Shown here in pieces: positions 42,956 to 52,918 of a stretch of DNA of 64,000 nt (the first letter of the stretch is position 1; every line of letters starts with the position of its first letter). The stretch spans positions 62,001 through 126,000 of the forward strand of contig JBIOVX010000188.1 in assembly GCA_044868005.1 (NCBI GenBank), given 5' to 3'. The position numbers and the translations under genes were made by a program. Below the pieces are notes generated by a model. The model saw nothing but the letters and a program-made list of their open reading frames with translations. It made no database searches and was not told where the DNA came from. The DNA comes from DATARR01 sp044868005 (lineage in GTDB: Bacteria; Acidobacteriota; Thermoanaerobaculia; Multivoradales; UBA5704).

Positions 42956-45238
42956 TCACCTCGGCGCCCCCGGCGTCTCGATGCGCAGACGGCCATCCTC
43001 TCGGAAGCGCACCAGGATCTCACCGCTGCGGTCCGTCCGCAAGATACGGGCTCCATGCTCCTCCAGACGCTCGACGACGTCGGGCGCGGGATGGTGATAG
43101 AGGTTGTTGACGCCGGCCGAGATCAAGGCCAGACGCGGCGTGGCCGCCTTCAGGAACGTGGCGGTGGACGAGGTCCGGCTGCCATGGTGCGCGACCTTCA
43201 GGATGTCCGTGCGCAGGGATCCGGCACAGCACTCGGCCAGATGGTGCTCGGCCCAGCTCTCGATGTCGCCGGTGAGCAGGACGCGCCGGCGATAGACCTC
43301 GGCGAGGAGCACGAGCGAGCGCTCGTTCACCTCGTGCCGGTCGTCCGCCTCGGGATGGAGGACGGCGAGGCGCCAGCGGCCGAGCGCCATCCTCTGCCCT
43401 TTGGCGAGCAGGCGCGTGCGGACGCCGGGAATCGTCAGCAGGCGTCCGGCGCAACCCGAAAGGTCCCAGCCCGGCGCCGTCCAGACCTCGTCGACAGGGA
43501 GATAGGCGGCGATGTCCACGAGGCCGGCGCAATGATCGCGGTCGGGATGCGTCATGACGAGAGCGTCCAGCCGGCGCACGCCTTCCGCCAGCAAGGCCGG
43601 CAGGAGAACCCGCCCGCCGAGATCGCCGTTGAGCCAGCCGCCGCCATCCACGAGGATGGCGCGGCCGCCATCGCGCAGGAGGATGGAGTCGCCCTGTCCG
43701 ACATCGATCATCGCCAACTCGGGATCGCGCCTGGCGGCGGCCGGCCAGCCCGCGGCGGCGCAGACGCCCAGACAGGCCGCGACTACGGCGAGTGCCGCGA
43801 GGCTCCTCCGCGCCGGCAGGAAGAGCAGCGCCGTGAGGGCCGCCGCCAGCAGCCAGGCGCCTGCCGGCGAGAGCACGGCCGGCAGTGGGAACCAGACTTC
43901 CGGCGGTGTTCGCGACGGCCAGGAGAACGGCGCCGCGAGCCAGTCCAGAGCCGGCAGCAGGGCGCCCGCGAGCGCAGGAGAGGCGAGAGCGATGGCCGTC
44001 CACAGCAGCGAAGCGATGAGGGCGAGGCCCGTCCACGGCACGGCCGGCAGGTTGAGCCACGGCGCCAGCGGCGAGAGGAGGTGGAACTTCGGCAGCGCCC
44101 AGGGAATCGTCGCGAGCTGCGCGCCGGCGCTCGCCGCCACCGGCCTGGCCAGCCAGGAGGGCACGAAGCGGCTCCGCCAGCGCTCGGCGAGCGGCGGCGC
44201 GAGCAGCAGCAGGCCGGCGGTGGCCGCGGCGGTGAGCTGGAAGGCCGGCGAGAGCGCCGCGTCCGGTCGGTCCGCGAGGAGCAGGATCACCGCCCAGCCG
44301 AGAGCGTTGGCGGCGGCGGGAGGCCGCCTGGCGAGCAGAGCGGCCACGGCGAGCGAGGCCATTACGGCGGAGCGCACCAGCGCCGGCAGTGGCCCCACCA
44401 GCAGCAGGTAGAGCAGGATCGAGGACAGCATCAAGGCCAGCCGCAGGTTGCGGTGCAGCCAGCCGGTGAGCAGCCAGACCGCGCCCGCGACAAGCGCCAC
44501 GTGAACGCCCGAGACGGACATCAGGTGATAGACGCCGGTGACGCGCAAGCCGCGCTTCCACGGCAGGGGCAGGCGCGAGACGTCGCCCAGCACGAGAGCC
44601 CGCGCCAGCGCCTTGCCCTGGCGGCCGTCCGCGCTTTCGGGCCCCGCCTCGCGGTAGGCCCTCTCGAGCCGCAGACGGATGGCGCCGGAGAGGCGCGCCA
44701 CGGCTCCCGGCGGACCCTCGAGCTCCATCAGGCTGCGGCTCTTCACCCGCAGCCGCCAGGGACCGGGCGGCACCGGCGCGCGGTTGGCGAAGCCGGACGA
44801 GCGGGTCACATAACCTTTAACGCACAAGGTGGAGCCAAACGTTGGTGGCGGCTCCTCGGGATCGGGCAGGTGGAGGATCACCTCGAGCATCGGCGTCTCC
44901 ACCCGGTCGCCCTGACGCAGCCGCAAGACCCGCGACGGTGCCGACCAGCCTTCTTCATCTTCGATCCAGTGCCCGGCCACCTGCACGACGGCGGTGACCG
45001 GGCTCTCCAGATCGAGCGAGTCGAGCGGCTTCGCCGGCAGGCCGAGCCGCACCGCCGCGGTGAGCAGCCCGAAGCTCAGAAAGGCGAGGGCCGTGCCCGT
45101 CCGCCGTCCCAGCGCCAGACCGAGAAGGCCCAGTGCCGCGAGCAGCGAGACCGGCAGGTAGAAAGCCTGAAAAGCCAGGAGGACACCGGCGGCGAAAGCG
45201 CCGGCCGGCAGGAGCATGGGAGCATGGCGGAGGTCCAT
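42956..45238 (-). CDS. comEC: ComEC/Rec2 DNA-uptake channel protein
   Basis: 760 residues. N-terminal TM helices and a DUF4131-like domain (about 25-170), then the Competence domain with its conserved VYHLMSVSGVHVALVAGAVW (about 235-255) and many TM helices to about 500. The C-terminal metallo-beta-lactamase-like domain reads MIDVGQGDSILLRDGGRAIL, MTHPDRDHCAGL, LLTGDIE, LKVAHHGS. It forms the inner-membrane channel for single-stranded DNA in natural transformation; the beta-lactamase domain may degrade one strand. No other competence genes are next to it, which is common. Confidence 0.93.
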   Translation of the reverse strand: MDLRHAPMLLPAGAFAAGVLLAFQAFYLPVSLLAALGLLGLALGRRTGTALAFLSFGLLTAAVRLGLPAKPLDSLDLESPVTAVVQVAGHWIEDEEGWSAPSRVLRLRQGDRVETPMLEVILHLPDPEEPPPTFGSTLCVKGYVTRSSGFANRAPVPPGPWRLRVKSRSLMELEGPPGAVARLSGAIRLRLERAYREAGPESADGRQGKALARALVLGDVSRLPLPWKRGLRVTGVYHLMSVSGVHVALVAGAVWLLTGWLHRNLRLALMLSSILLYLLLVGPLPALVRSAVMASLAVAALLARRPPAAANALGWAVILLLADRPDAALSPAFQLTAAATAGLLLLAPPLAERWRSRFVPSWLARPVAASAGAQLATIPWALPKFHLLSPLAPWLNLPAVPWTGLALIASLLWTAIALASPALAGALLPALDWLAAPFSWPSRTPPEVWFPLPAVLSPAGAWLLAAALTALLFLPARRSLAALAVVAACLGVCAAAGWPAAARRDPELAMIDVGQGDSILLRDGGRAILVDGGGWLNGDLGGRVLLPALLAEGVRRLDALVMTHPDRDHCAGLVDIAAYLPVDEVWTAPGWDLSGCAGRLLTIPGVRTRLLAKGQRMALGRWRLAVLHPEADDRHEVNERSLVLLAEVYRRRVLLTGDIESWAEHHLAECCAGSLRTDILKVAHHGSRTSSTATFLKAATPRLALISAGVNNLYHHPAPDVVERLEEHGARILRTDRSGEILVRFREDGRLRIETPGAPR

Positions 45239-45312
45239 GCCCTATAAAGTCGGAAAAACCGGGTTTTATCGCTCAACTTTTTTCGCCGAGGCCGTTTCCG
45301 ATCGGACGGATC

Positions 45313-45987
45313 TCACTGATCGGACGGATCTCCGATCTCCGCTTCCGGCGAGAACAGCGACAGCACCGGCAATCCCAACCGCCGGCGGAGGACCTGGCGG
45401 GCGAGGCGCACGCGGGAGTGCTCCACCTCGCCGGCGGGCAGGCGCTTGCCGAGGGAGGCGAGGGTCTTCTCCACCGCCGCGTCGATCTCGGCGCGGACCT
45501 CGTCGTCGAGGCTCTCCGATGCGGCATCGAGCATCTCCCGGTCGAGCGACGCGAGCTGCTCTTCCACCTCCTGGGGATCGCCGTCCAGGGCGGCGATGCG
45601 GACGGCGAGGGTCTCGCGTTCCGGTAGCTCGGCGGGGAGGGCGGCGGCGAGCGCGGCGAGACGCGGCCGTGCTTCGAAAGCCTCCGCGATCTCGGCGCGG
45701 CGGCCGGGCGCCGTCAGCTCGCGGACTTCCTCCCACGCCGCCTCGACGGCGGGAGCACAGTAGCGCAGGCTGGAGATCTTCCCCTTGGCGCCGCGCTCCT
45801 TGCGGCGGGCGAAGACCTCGGCCAGCGTACGCCTCACCAGCTCGAGGGGGACTCCCTCCTGGTGCCAGCGGCGAGCCACCTGCCAGTCCTTCGGCGAGAG
45901 CAGCAGCGGCGATCCCCGCAGCTCTACGAAGATCTCTTCGATGGCCTGAAAGTAGGCATGGTCGGAATCCTCAGCGGGTTCGCTCAT
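45313..45987 (-). CDS. Conserved protein of unknown function
   Basis: 224 residues, acidic and mostly helical. The N-terminus AYFQAIEEIFVELRGSPLLL leads into SPKDWQVARRWHQEGVPLELVRRTLAEVF, which looks like a helical DnaD-like or winged-helix module. A long helical middle follows, with a C-terminal EHSRVRLARQVLRRRLGLP. No catalytic motif or signal peptide. The 3' end has an 18-bp tandem repeat (ATCGGACGGATCTC...). It lies upstream of comEC with a 74-nt gap, possibly co-transcribed. The family is familiar to me from Acidobacteriota but has no assigned role. Confidence 0.75.
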   Translation of the reverse strand: MSEPAEDSDHAYFQAIEEIFVELRGSPLLLSPKDWQVARRWHQEGVPLELVRRTLAEVFARRKERGAKGKISSLRYCAPAVEAAWEEVRELTAPGRRAEIAEAFEARPRLAALAAALPAELPERETLAVRIAALDGDPQEVEEQLASLDREMLDAASESLDDEVRAEIDAAVEKTLASLGKRLPAGEVEHSRVRLARQVLRRRLGLPVLSLFSPEAEIGDPSDQ

Positions 45988-46082
45988 GACGTTACAAAAA
46001 ATTTACCTCTCCTTGATGCCGCCTTCTACAGGTGTCGTTGTACGATCGAATTCCCTTAGCCGGGCTCGAAAGGAGGTCTGGG

Positions 46083-47390
46083 ATGTTCAAGATCCTGACA
46101 CGACCGGCCGCCGCTCTCCTCCTCATCTTGGCATCTTTCGCCGCCCTCGCGGCCGCCGCGCCGGAAGCCTCGCCCGAATGGCCCCAGTGGCGAGGCCCCA
46201 ACCGGGACGACGTCGCCAGGGAGACGGGGCTGCTCGCCAGTTGGCCCCAGTCCGGCCCGCCGCTGGCCTGGAAGACGAGCGGCCTCGGCGGCGGCTTTTC
46301 GAGCGTGGCCATCTCCGGCGGCCGCATCTACACCATGGGCGACCGCCAGGGCAGCCAGCAGGTGGTGGCGATGAATCTCGCGGACGGCAAGATCGCCTGG
46401 ACGGCGAAGATCGGTCCCGTCTGGGAGGACGAGTACGGCGGGCCGCGCGGGACCCCGACGGTCGACGGCGACCGGGTCTACGCGCTCGGCACCGAAGCGG
46501 ACCTGGTCTGCCTGCAGGCGGCCACGGGGAAGGAAGTATGGCGGAAGAACTTGGCGCGCGACTTCGGCGGCCAGATGATGTCGAGCTGGAAGTGGAGCGA
46601 ATCGCCCCTGGTGGACGGCGACCGGCTGATCGTGACGCCGGGGGTGGCCAACGCGATGCTGGTGGCCCTGGACAAGAAGACCGGCAAGGAGATCTGGCGC
46701 GCCGCGGCGCCGAATCTCGGCGGCCAGGGCGCGGACGGCGCCGGCTACTCCTCCGTGATGATCTCCAACGGCGGCGGCGTCAAGCAATACGTCCAGTTGA
46801 CGGGCCGCGGGCTGGTCTCCGTGCGGGCGCAGGACGGCAAGTTCCTCTGGGGATACAACAAGATCGCCAACGACGTGGCGAACATCCCGACGCCGATCGT
46901 CAGGAGCGATTACGTCTTCGCCTCGACCGGTTACCAGACGGGCAGCGCTCTGCTCAAGCTGAGCCGCGCCGGCGACGGCGTCAAGGCGCAGGAGGTCTAT
47001 TTCCTGCCGGCCAGGACGCTGCAGAACCATCACGGCGGCCTCGTGCTGATCAACGACTACGTCTACGGCGGCCACGGGCACAACCGGGGCAATCCCATCT
47101 GCGTCGAGATGGCGACCGGCAAGGTGGCCTGGGGCGGCGAGGGTGCCGCGTCGGACCACGGCGGCTCCGGCTCCGCCGCCGTCACGGCCGCCGACGGCCA
47201 CCTCTATTTCCGCTATCAGAACGGCCGCATGGTGCTGATCGAAGCTACGCCGCAGGGCTACCACGTCAAGGGCGCGTTCTCGATCCCGAACGTCAGCCAT
47301 CCGAGCTGGTCGCACCCGGTGGTCGCCGGGGGCAAGCTCTACCTGCGGGAGCAGGACAACCTGTACGTGTACAACGTGAAGCGCGGATGA
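46083..47390 (+). CDS. Secreted PQQ-like beta-propeller protein (1 of 5)
   Basis: 435 residues from ATG 46083 behind AAAGGAGG. Signal peptide about 1-26, then EWPQWRGPNRDDVARETGLL, the usual start of this family, and eight-blade-type repeats (DGKIAWTAKI, TGKEVWRKNL, KTGKEIWRAA). PQQ-like repeats of this kind (PF13360) form propellers in BamB-like scaffolds and quinoprotein dehydrogenases. The Ca/PQQ ligands of true dehydrogenases are not recognisable, so a non-enzymatic or unknown periplasmic role is favoured. Confidence 0.9.
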   Translation: MFKILTRPAAALLLILASFAALAAAAPEASPEWPQWRGPNRDDVARETGLLASWPQSGPPLAWKTSGLGGGFSSVAISGGRIYTMGDRQGSQQVVAMNLADGKIAWTAKIGPVWEDEYGGPRGTPTVDGDRVYALGTEADLVCLQAATGKEVWRKNLARDFGGQMMSSWKWSESPLVDGDRLIVTPGVANAMLVALDKKTGKEIWRAAAPNLGGQGADGAGYSSVMISNGGGVKQYVQLTGRGLVSVRAQDGKFLWGYNKIANDVANIPTPIVRSDYVFASTGYQTGSALLKLSRAGDGVKAQEVYFLPARTLQNHHGGLVLINDYVYGGHGHNRGNPICVEMATGKVAWGGEGAASDHGGSGSAAVTAADGHLYFRYQNGRMVLIEATPQGYHVKGAFSIPNVSHPSWSHPVVAGGKLYLREQDNLYVYNVKRG

Positions 47391-47461
47391 CCTGAAAGGG
47401 ACGACAGAGACAGCAGGGACAGCAAGGACAAGAAAAGGCTCATCCGTGATAGTAGAGCCTT

Positions 47462-48913
47462 GTGTCCGACGTCTCCGCCCCTGTCGCGCCCGCGCCTGTC
47501 GCCGAGTCGGCCGCGCCGGACAGGAGCCGGTACGATCGTTCCATCACCGAGGGGCCGCTGCGCCGTGCGGTGTGGAAGATCGCCTGGCCCACCATGCTGA
47601 CGAATGCCCTCGGCGGGCTGCAAGGCATGATCGATCACGCGCTGGTGGGGAATCTCGTCGGCTTCAAGGCCAACGCGGCGATTGGCGTCAGTTGGCAGAT
47701 CCTGATCGTCGTCATCGTCTTCATCTCGTCGCTGTTCACCGGGATGAGCGTGCTCGTCGCGCGTTTCGCCGGCGCCGGCGAGGAGGACAAGGTCAACCGC
47801 ACCGTCTACCAGGCGTTCCTGACCGCCGCCGCCATGTCGTTCGGCATCATGGCGCCGGTCGGCTACGTGCTGTCGCCGTGGCTGCTCGATCTGGTGAACG
47901 CCGCGCCCGCGGTGCAGGCGGAAGCGCTGCCGTTTCTGCGCATCATGTTCCTCTTCAGCGGCGGCATGCTGATGGTCTTCATGCTGAGCGGCGCCCTGCG
48001 CTCCGCCGGCGACGCACGGACCCCGATGGTTCTCGGCATCTCCATGACGGTGCTGAACCTCGTGCTCAACGTGGTGTTGATCCGCGGCCTGGGGCCGATC
48101 CCCGCCTTCGGCACCGCGGGCGCGGCGATCGGCACGGTGATCGCCTCCGGCCTGGTCGCCGTGTACGCTCTGGCGAAGCTCTGGACCGGCGGCTGGGTCG
48201 TCGCGTTCCCGCGCGGACAGGGGTTCGGCCCTGACTGGGCGATCATCAAGTCGCTCTTCCGCTTCGGACTGCCGACCGGCATTCAGGGCATCGCCATGAA
48301 CGTCGGCGGCGTGCTGCTCCTCTCGTTCATCGGCTCACTGGCGCAGAGCGCGGCGGCGCAAGCGGCGTTCGCGGTCTCGTATACGCAGCTCTTCTCGCTC
48401 ATCACGTGGACGTCGATGGGGCTGATGGGCGCCGCCGCCGCGATTGCGGGGCAGAACCTCGGCGCGGGCAAGCCGGACCGGGCGGGTCAGGCTGTTCACA
48501 TCGCGGCGCGTTTCGGTCTGGCCGGCGCCGCATTCGTCGGCGTGTTCTTCTTTTTCTTCCCGCGGCACCTGCTGGCGGTCTTCGGCATGAACGAGCCCGT
48601 CGTGGTCGAGATCGGCGTGCAGCTCCTGCGCATCCTCAGCGTCTCGGGCCTGTTCATCGCCGTCGCTCTTACCTACACCGGCGGGCTGCAGGGAACCGGC
48701 GACACGAAGAGCCCGCTCTACATCTCGATCGTCTCGCAGATCGTCATACCGCTCGGCATCTGCTTCGTCATCCAGCAGACCGGCAGGCTGGATCCGATCG
48801 ACATCTGGCTGGCCATCCTGGCGGGTCACGCGACGCGGTGCATCCTGAGCGTGGTGCGGTTCAATCAGGGACGGTGGCGGGCGATCAGAGTGGACTTCGA
48901 GCGTTCGCGGTGA
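47462..48913 (+). CDS. MATE-family efflux transporter
   Basis: 483 residues from GTG 47462. Twelve predicted TM helices; IAWPTMLTNALGGLQGMIDH and later GAAAAIAGQNLGAGKPDRAG are typical MATE sequences, with internal two-fold symmetry (second MatE domain from about 270). Exports organic cations or small lipophilic compounds using Na+ or H+. In this neighbourhood of lipid-like biosynthetic enzymes it could export the pathway product, but it may equally be unrelated. Confidence 0.92.
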   Translation: MSDVSAPVAPAPVAESAAPDRSRYDRSITEGPLRRAVWKIAWPTMLTNALGGLQGMIDHALVGNLVGFKANAAIGVSWQILIVVIVFISSLFTGMSVLVARFAGAGEEDKVNRTVYQAFLTAAAMSFGIMAPVGYVLSPWLLDLVNAAPAVQAEALPFLRIMFLFSGGMLMVFMLSGALRSAGDARTPMVLGISMTVLNLVLNVVLIRGLGPIPAFGTAGAAIGTVIASGLVAVYALAKLWTGGWVVAFPRGQGFGPDWAIIKSLFRFGLPTGIQGIAMNVGGVLLLSFIGSLAQSAAAQAAFAVSYTQLFSLITWTSMGLMGAAAAIAGQNLGAGKPDRAGQAVHIAARFGLAGAAFVGVFFFFFPRHLLAVFGMNEPVVVEIGVQLLRILSVSGLFIAVALTYTGGLQGTGDTKSPLYISIVSQIVIPLGICFVIQQTGRLDPIDIWLAILAGHATRCILSVVRFNQGRWRAIRVDFERSR

Positions 48914-49093
48914 AGATCGTCCTCCTCGCCAGTAAAACCAGCAGATTGAAAAGTTTACCGATTTTTTACACGGAGCGCCCGAGCCAAGCAAGGGGTTGGG
49001 ATAACATTCCGGCCGCGCCGACGTACCATGGACAGGCGGCCTCGCGCGCGTCCTGAAGAGGATATGTACGCGGCAGAACCCAAGGATCCCCGA

Positions 49094-51316
49094 ATGCGCT
49101 CGTCAAAAATCTCCGTCCTCTTCGTCCTATCCGTCGTCCTCTCCGCCCTTGTAGCCCGCCCTGTGGCGGCCGCCGAGTGGCCCGCCTGGCGAGGCCCTCA
49201 CCAGGACGGCGTCTCGCCCGAGACCGGTCTGGTGTCGAAATGGTCTCCCGCGGGCGAGAACCTGGTCTGGCACGTCAAGGATCTGATGGGGCGCTCGACG
49301 CCGGTCGTCTTCGACGGCCGGGTGTGCGCCAACGGGCGGGCGGGGCAAGGCGTCGACATGCACGAGGAGGTCGCCTGCTTCGACGCCGGGACCGGCAAGG
49401 AGCTGTGGCGGCGGCGCCTCGACGTCTACAACACGATGGTGCCCTACAACCGGGTGGGATGGGCGAGCGTCGTGGGCGATCCCGAGACGGGCAACCTCTA
49501 CGCCTGCGGCGTGGGCGGCCTGCTGGTGGCCTTCGACCGCGCGGGCAAGGTAGCCTGGCAACGGTCGCTGACCGAGGAATTCGGCTTCTACTCGGGCTTC
49601 GGCGGACGGACGCACACGCCGATGATCGACGAGGACCGGCTAGTGCTCTCGTTCACCAATACGAGCTGGGGCGAGCAGGGGCCGCCGCGCACCCGCACCT
49701 TCGCCTTCGACAAGCGCACCGGCGCCATCCTCTGGGTCTCGACCCCCGGCGGCCAGCCGTACGACCTCAACACACAGACGACGCCGGTGGCAGCGGTGAT
49801 CAACGGCCAGCGCCTCCTCATCGAAGGCAACGCCGACGGCTGGGTCTACGCCATCAAGGCGCGCACGGGCGAGAAGGTGTGGGGCTTCCAGTTGACCAAG
49901 AGCGGCATCAACACCACCGTGGCCCTCAACGGCTCGGTGGTCTACGCCGCGCACAGCGAGGAGAACGTCGACACCGGAGTGATGGGCCGGGTGGTGGCGA
50001 TCGACGCCACGGGCACGGGAGACATCACCAAGACCCATGAGCTGTGGCGGGCCGAGGAGCTGGGCGACGGCTTCCCCTCGCCGCTCTATCACGACGGCCG
50101 GCTGTACGTGGTGGACAACTCGGCCAATCTCTTCGTGCTGGACGCCAAGACCGGCCACCAGCTCTTCAAGCACAAGCTCGGCACGGTGGGCAAGGCCTCT
50201 CCCGTGTGGGCGGACGGCAAGATCTACGTGCCGGAGACGAACGGGCGGTTCCACATCCTCAAGCCGGGGACGGACGGGATCGAGGAGCTGGACATGGACG
50301 AGGTGTCGGTGGCCGAAGGCGCGGGCACCCGCTACGCCGAGATCTACGGCTCGCCCGCCGTCGCCTACGGACGGGTCTACTTCACCGCCGAGAGCGGGCT
50401 CTACTGCCTGGGAGACAAGGCGAAGCCGTTCAAGGTGACGAAGGACAAGCCGGTCGTGCTCGCCGAGGAGCCGGCGGCGAAGGGGGCTGCTCCGGCGGTC
50501 CTCCAAGTGGTGCCGGCCGAGGTGCTGATGGAGCCGGGGAAGGCCGTGCGCTTCACCGTCAAGGCCTTCGACGCCAAGGGCCGGCCGGTGCCGGCTCCGG
50601 CCGCCGTCGATTGGAGCCTCGCCGGGCTCGCCGGGACGATCGAAGGCGGCGCGCTGACGCCGCAGGCGGGGCGCGCCCAGGCGGGCAAGGTGGTGGCGAA
50701 GGGCGCCGGCCTGGAGGCCGCGGCCCGCGTGCGGGCGATCCCGCCCCTGCCGTGGAGCGAAGACTTCTCCTCATACGAGGCCGACAAGAACCCGGCCTGG
50801 TGGGTGGGCGCCGGCACCAAATTCCTGGTGCGGGATGTGGGCGGCGAGAAGGTCCTGGTCAAACCGCCGTCGAAGGCCGGCGTGCACCGCGCCGACGTCT
50901 ACATGGGCCCGGCCGAGCTCGCGAACTACACGATCGAAGCGGATCTCCTGGGCACCGCCCAGGGGCGCCGCCGGCCGGACGCGGGTCTGATCAACAGCGG
51001 CTACACCATGGACCTGATGGGAGCCCATCAGAAGATCCAGGTCCGCTCGTGGGCCTCGGACCTGCGCCTGGAGAAGTCGGTCCCCTTCGCCTGGGACCCC
51101 GATGTCTGGTACACGATGAAGTTCCGCGTGGACCAGCAGTGGGACAAGTCCCTCGTTCGCGGCAAGGTGTGGAAGCGCGGCGATCCCGAGCCCGCGGAGT
51201 GGACGGTCACGGCCGAGGATCCCCATCCGATACGCCACGGGAGCCCGGGCCTCTACGGCTACTCCCCGGTGGACATCCAATATGACAACGTGAAGGTGAC
51301 GGTGAACTCTCGATGA
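49094..51316 (+). CDS. Secreted PQQ-like propeller with C-terminal beta-sandwich (2 of 5)
   Basis: About 740 residues. ATG 49094 is chosen because AAGGA lies 7 nt upstream and the signal peptide MRSSKISVLFVLSVVLSALV starts there; in-frame ATGs at 49028 and 49064 are alternatives. Propeller about 30-455 (EWPAWRGPHQDGVSPETGLV, TGKELWRRRL, TGEKVWGFQL). A short Ig-like bridge follows (VLQVVPAEVLMEPGKAVRFT), then a 3-keto-disaccharide-hydrolase/LamG-like domain (about 565-740; DVWYTMKFRVDQQWDKSLVR). The bipartite form suggests binding of an outside polysaccharide or lipid. It overlaps the next propeller gene (ATGA). Confidence 0.85.
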   Translation: MRSSKISVLFVLSVVLSALVARPVAAAEWPAWRGPHQDGVSPETGLVSKWSPAGENLVWHVKDLMGRSTPVVFDGRVCANGRAGQGVDMHEEVACFDAGTGKELWRRRLDVYNTMVPYNRVGWASVVGDPETGNLYACGVGGLLVAFDRAGKVAWQRSLTEEFGFYSGFGGRTHTPMIDEDRLVLSFTNTSWGEQGPPRTRTFAFDKRTGAILWVSTPGGQPYDLNTQTTPVAAVINGQRLLIEGNADGWVYAIKARTGEKVWGFQLTKSGINTTVALNGSVVYAAHSEENVDTGVMGRVVAIDATGTGDITKTHELWRAEELGDGFPSPLYHDGRLYVVDNSANLFVLDAKTGHQLFKHKLGTVGKASPVWADGKIYVPETNGRFHILKPGTDGIEELDMDEVSVAEGAGTRYAEIYGSPAVAYGRVYFTAESGLYCLGDKAKPFKVTKDKPVVLAEEPAAKGAAPAVLQVVPAEVLMEPGKAVRFTVKAFDAKGRPVPAPAAVDWSLAGLAGTIEGGALTPQAGRAQAGKVVAKGAGLEAAARVRAIPPLPWSEDFSSYEADKNPAWWVGAGTKFLVRDVGGEKVLVKPPSKAGVHRADVYMGPAELANYTIEADLLGTAQGRRRPDAGLINSGYTMDLMGAHQKIQVRSWASDLRLEKSVPFAWDPDVWYTMKFRVDQQWDKSLVRGKVWKRGDPEPAEWTVTAEDPHPIRHGSPGLYGYSPVDIQYDNVKVTVNSR

Positions 51317-52911
51317 AAAGGATCAACCAAACGATCTGGGCCGCAGGGCTCCTTCTCGCCGGCGCCGCGATGCCCGCGCGGGGCGAGGTTTCCATGTTCG
51401 GCGGCGATCCCTCACGCAACATGGCGGACGACGCCAAGGGGCTGCCCACCAAGTTCGATCCCGCGAGCGGGCTCAACGTCAAGTGGGTGGCGACGATCGG
51501 CTCCCAGAGCTACGGCGGTCCCGTGGTCGGCGGCGGCAAGGTCTATGTCGGCACCAACAACGAAGGCCTGAAGAATCCCAAGCTCACCGGCGACCGTGGA
51601 GTGCTGATGGCCTTCGACGCAGCCGACGGCAAGCTCCTCTGGCAGGCCGCCTATCCGAAGCTTTCGGCAGGGCGGGTCAACGACTGGCCGCTCCAGGGCA
51701 TCTGCTCGACGCCCGCCATCGAGGGGGACCGCCTCTACTACGTCTCGAACCGCGCCGAGGTGGTGTGCGCCGACACCGAGGGCTTCCGCGACAAGGAGAA
51801 CGACGGCCCGGTGACGAACGAGGCGGAGACGAGCGACCTCGACCAGGACATGGTGTGGTCCTTCGACATGATCGGCGAGCTGGACGTCTTCCCTCACAAC
51901 CTGGCGGCCGGCAATCCGCTGATCGTCGACGACGTCCTCTACACCGTCACCGCCAACGGCGTCGACGAGGGGCACATCAACATCCCTTCGCCGGCCGCGC
52001 CGAGCTTCATCGCGCTCGACAAGAAGACGGGCAAGCTCCTCTGGGAGAGCAGCCTTCCCGGCGAGAAGATCCTCCACGGCCAATGGTCGAACGCCTCCTA
52101 TGGGGTGATCAAGGGCCGTCCCCAGGTCATCTTCGCCGGCGGCAACGGCTGGCTCTACTCCTTCGAGCCGAAGACGGGCAAGCTGCTGTGGAGCTTCGAC
52201 TGCAATCCCAAGGATGCGGTGTGGAAGATCGGCGGCGCGGGCACCCGCAACTACATCATCGCGACGCCGGTGATCTGGGAGGACAAGGTCTACATCGGCG
52301 TCGGCCAGGACCCCGAGCACGGCGAATCTCCCGGCCACCTGTGGGCGGTGGACGCGACGCTGGAGGGGGACATCACCGGCAAGGGGGTCGTCTGGCAGCG
52401 CAGCGGCGAGGACTTCCACCGCACGCTCTCCACGGTGGCGATCGACGGCGACGGCATCCTCTACGCCGCCGACCTCTCGGGCCACCTGCACGCCCTCGAC
52501 GCGCGCACCGGCCAGCTCTACTGGATGTACGACGTCTACGCGGCGATCTGGGGCTCGCCCTTCGTGGCCGACGGCAAGGTGTACCTCGGCGACGAGGACG
52601 GCGACGTGGTGGTGCTCAAGGCCGGCAAGAAGATGGAGGTCCTGCACGAGGTCAACATGGGGAGCTCGGTCTACACGACGCCGGTGGCCAAAGACGGGGT
52701 CCTCTACATCTCCACCCGTTCGAAGCTCTTCGCGTTCCAGGAGGGGGCGAGCAAGAAGCCGGAAGAAAATAAGCCGGCCAAGCCCTCCCAGCAGCAGGCG
52801 AAAGAAATGTCTTTCGTAGGGGCGGGGCTTGTCCCCGCCCAGGTAGGGGGACGTGAATCCAAAGAGGGCGGGGACAAGCCCCGCCCCTACGAAAAGCTCC
52901 CGCAGGAATGA
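51313..52911 (+). CDS. Secreted PQQ-like propeller (3 of 5) with repeat-derived C-terminal tail
   Basis: 532 residues. Signal peptide about 1-24 and a propeller of blades such as DGKLLWQAAY, KTGKLLWESS, KTGKLLWSFD and RTGQLYWMYD up to about 480. Then comes a Lys/Pro/Gln linker, and from about residue 500 a tail (SFVGAGLVPAQ...GGDKPRPYEK) translated from an inserted 83-bp palindrome. The tail is therefore not part of the original protein. ATG 51313 overlaps the stop of the previous propeller gene, so the two are translationally coupled. Confidence 0.9.
   Translation: MKRINQTIWAAGLLLAGAAMPARGEVSMFGGDPSRNMADDAKGLPTKFDPASGLNVKWVATIGSQSYGGPVVGGGKVYVGTNNEGLKNPKLTGDRGVLMAFDAADGKLLWQAAYPKLSAGRVNDWPLQGICSTPAIEGDRLYYVSNRAEVVCADTEGFRDKENDGPVTNEAETSDLDQDMVWSFDMIGELDVFPHNLAAGNPLIVDDVLYTVTANGVDEGHINIPSPAAPSFIALDKKTGKLLWESSLPGEKILHGQWSNASYGVIKGRPQVIFAGGNGWLYSFEPKTGKLLWSFDCNPKDAVWKIGGAGTRNYIIATPVIWEDKVYIGVGQDPEHGESPGHLWAVDATLEGDITGKGVVWQRSGEDFHRTLSTVAIDGDGILYAADLSGHLHALDARTGQLYWMYDVYAAIWGSPFVADGKVYLGDEDGDVVVLKAGKKMEVLHEVNMGSSVYTTPVAKDGVLYISTRSKLFAFQEGASKKPEENKPAKPSQQQAKEMSFVGAGLVPAQVGGRESKEGGDKPRPYEKLPQE
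52812..52894. repeat. 83-bp perfect palindromic element inside a coding 3' end
   Basis: Two perfectly complementary 29-nt arms, 52812-52840 and 52866-52894 (core CGTAGGGGCGGGGCTTGTCC), with a 25-nt loop. It lies wholly within the reading frame of the propeller gene and keeps it open. Confidence 0.92.
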
Positions 52912-52918
52912 GGAGTCC

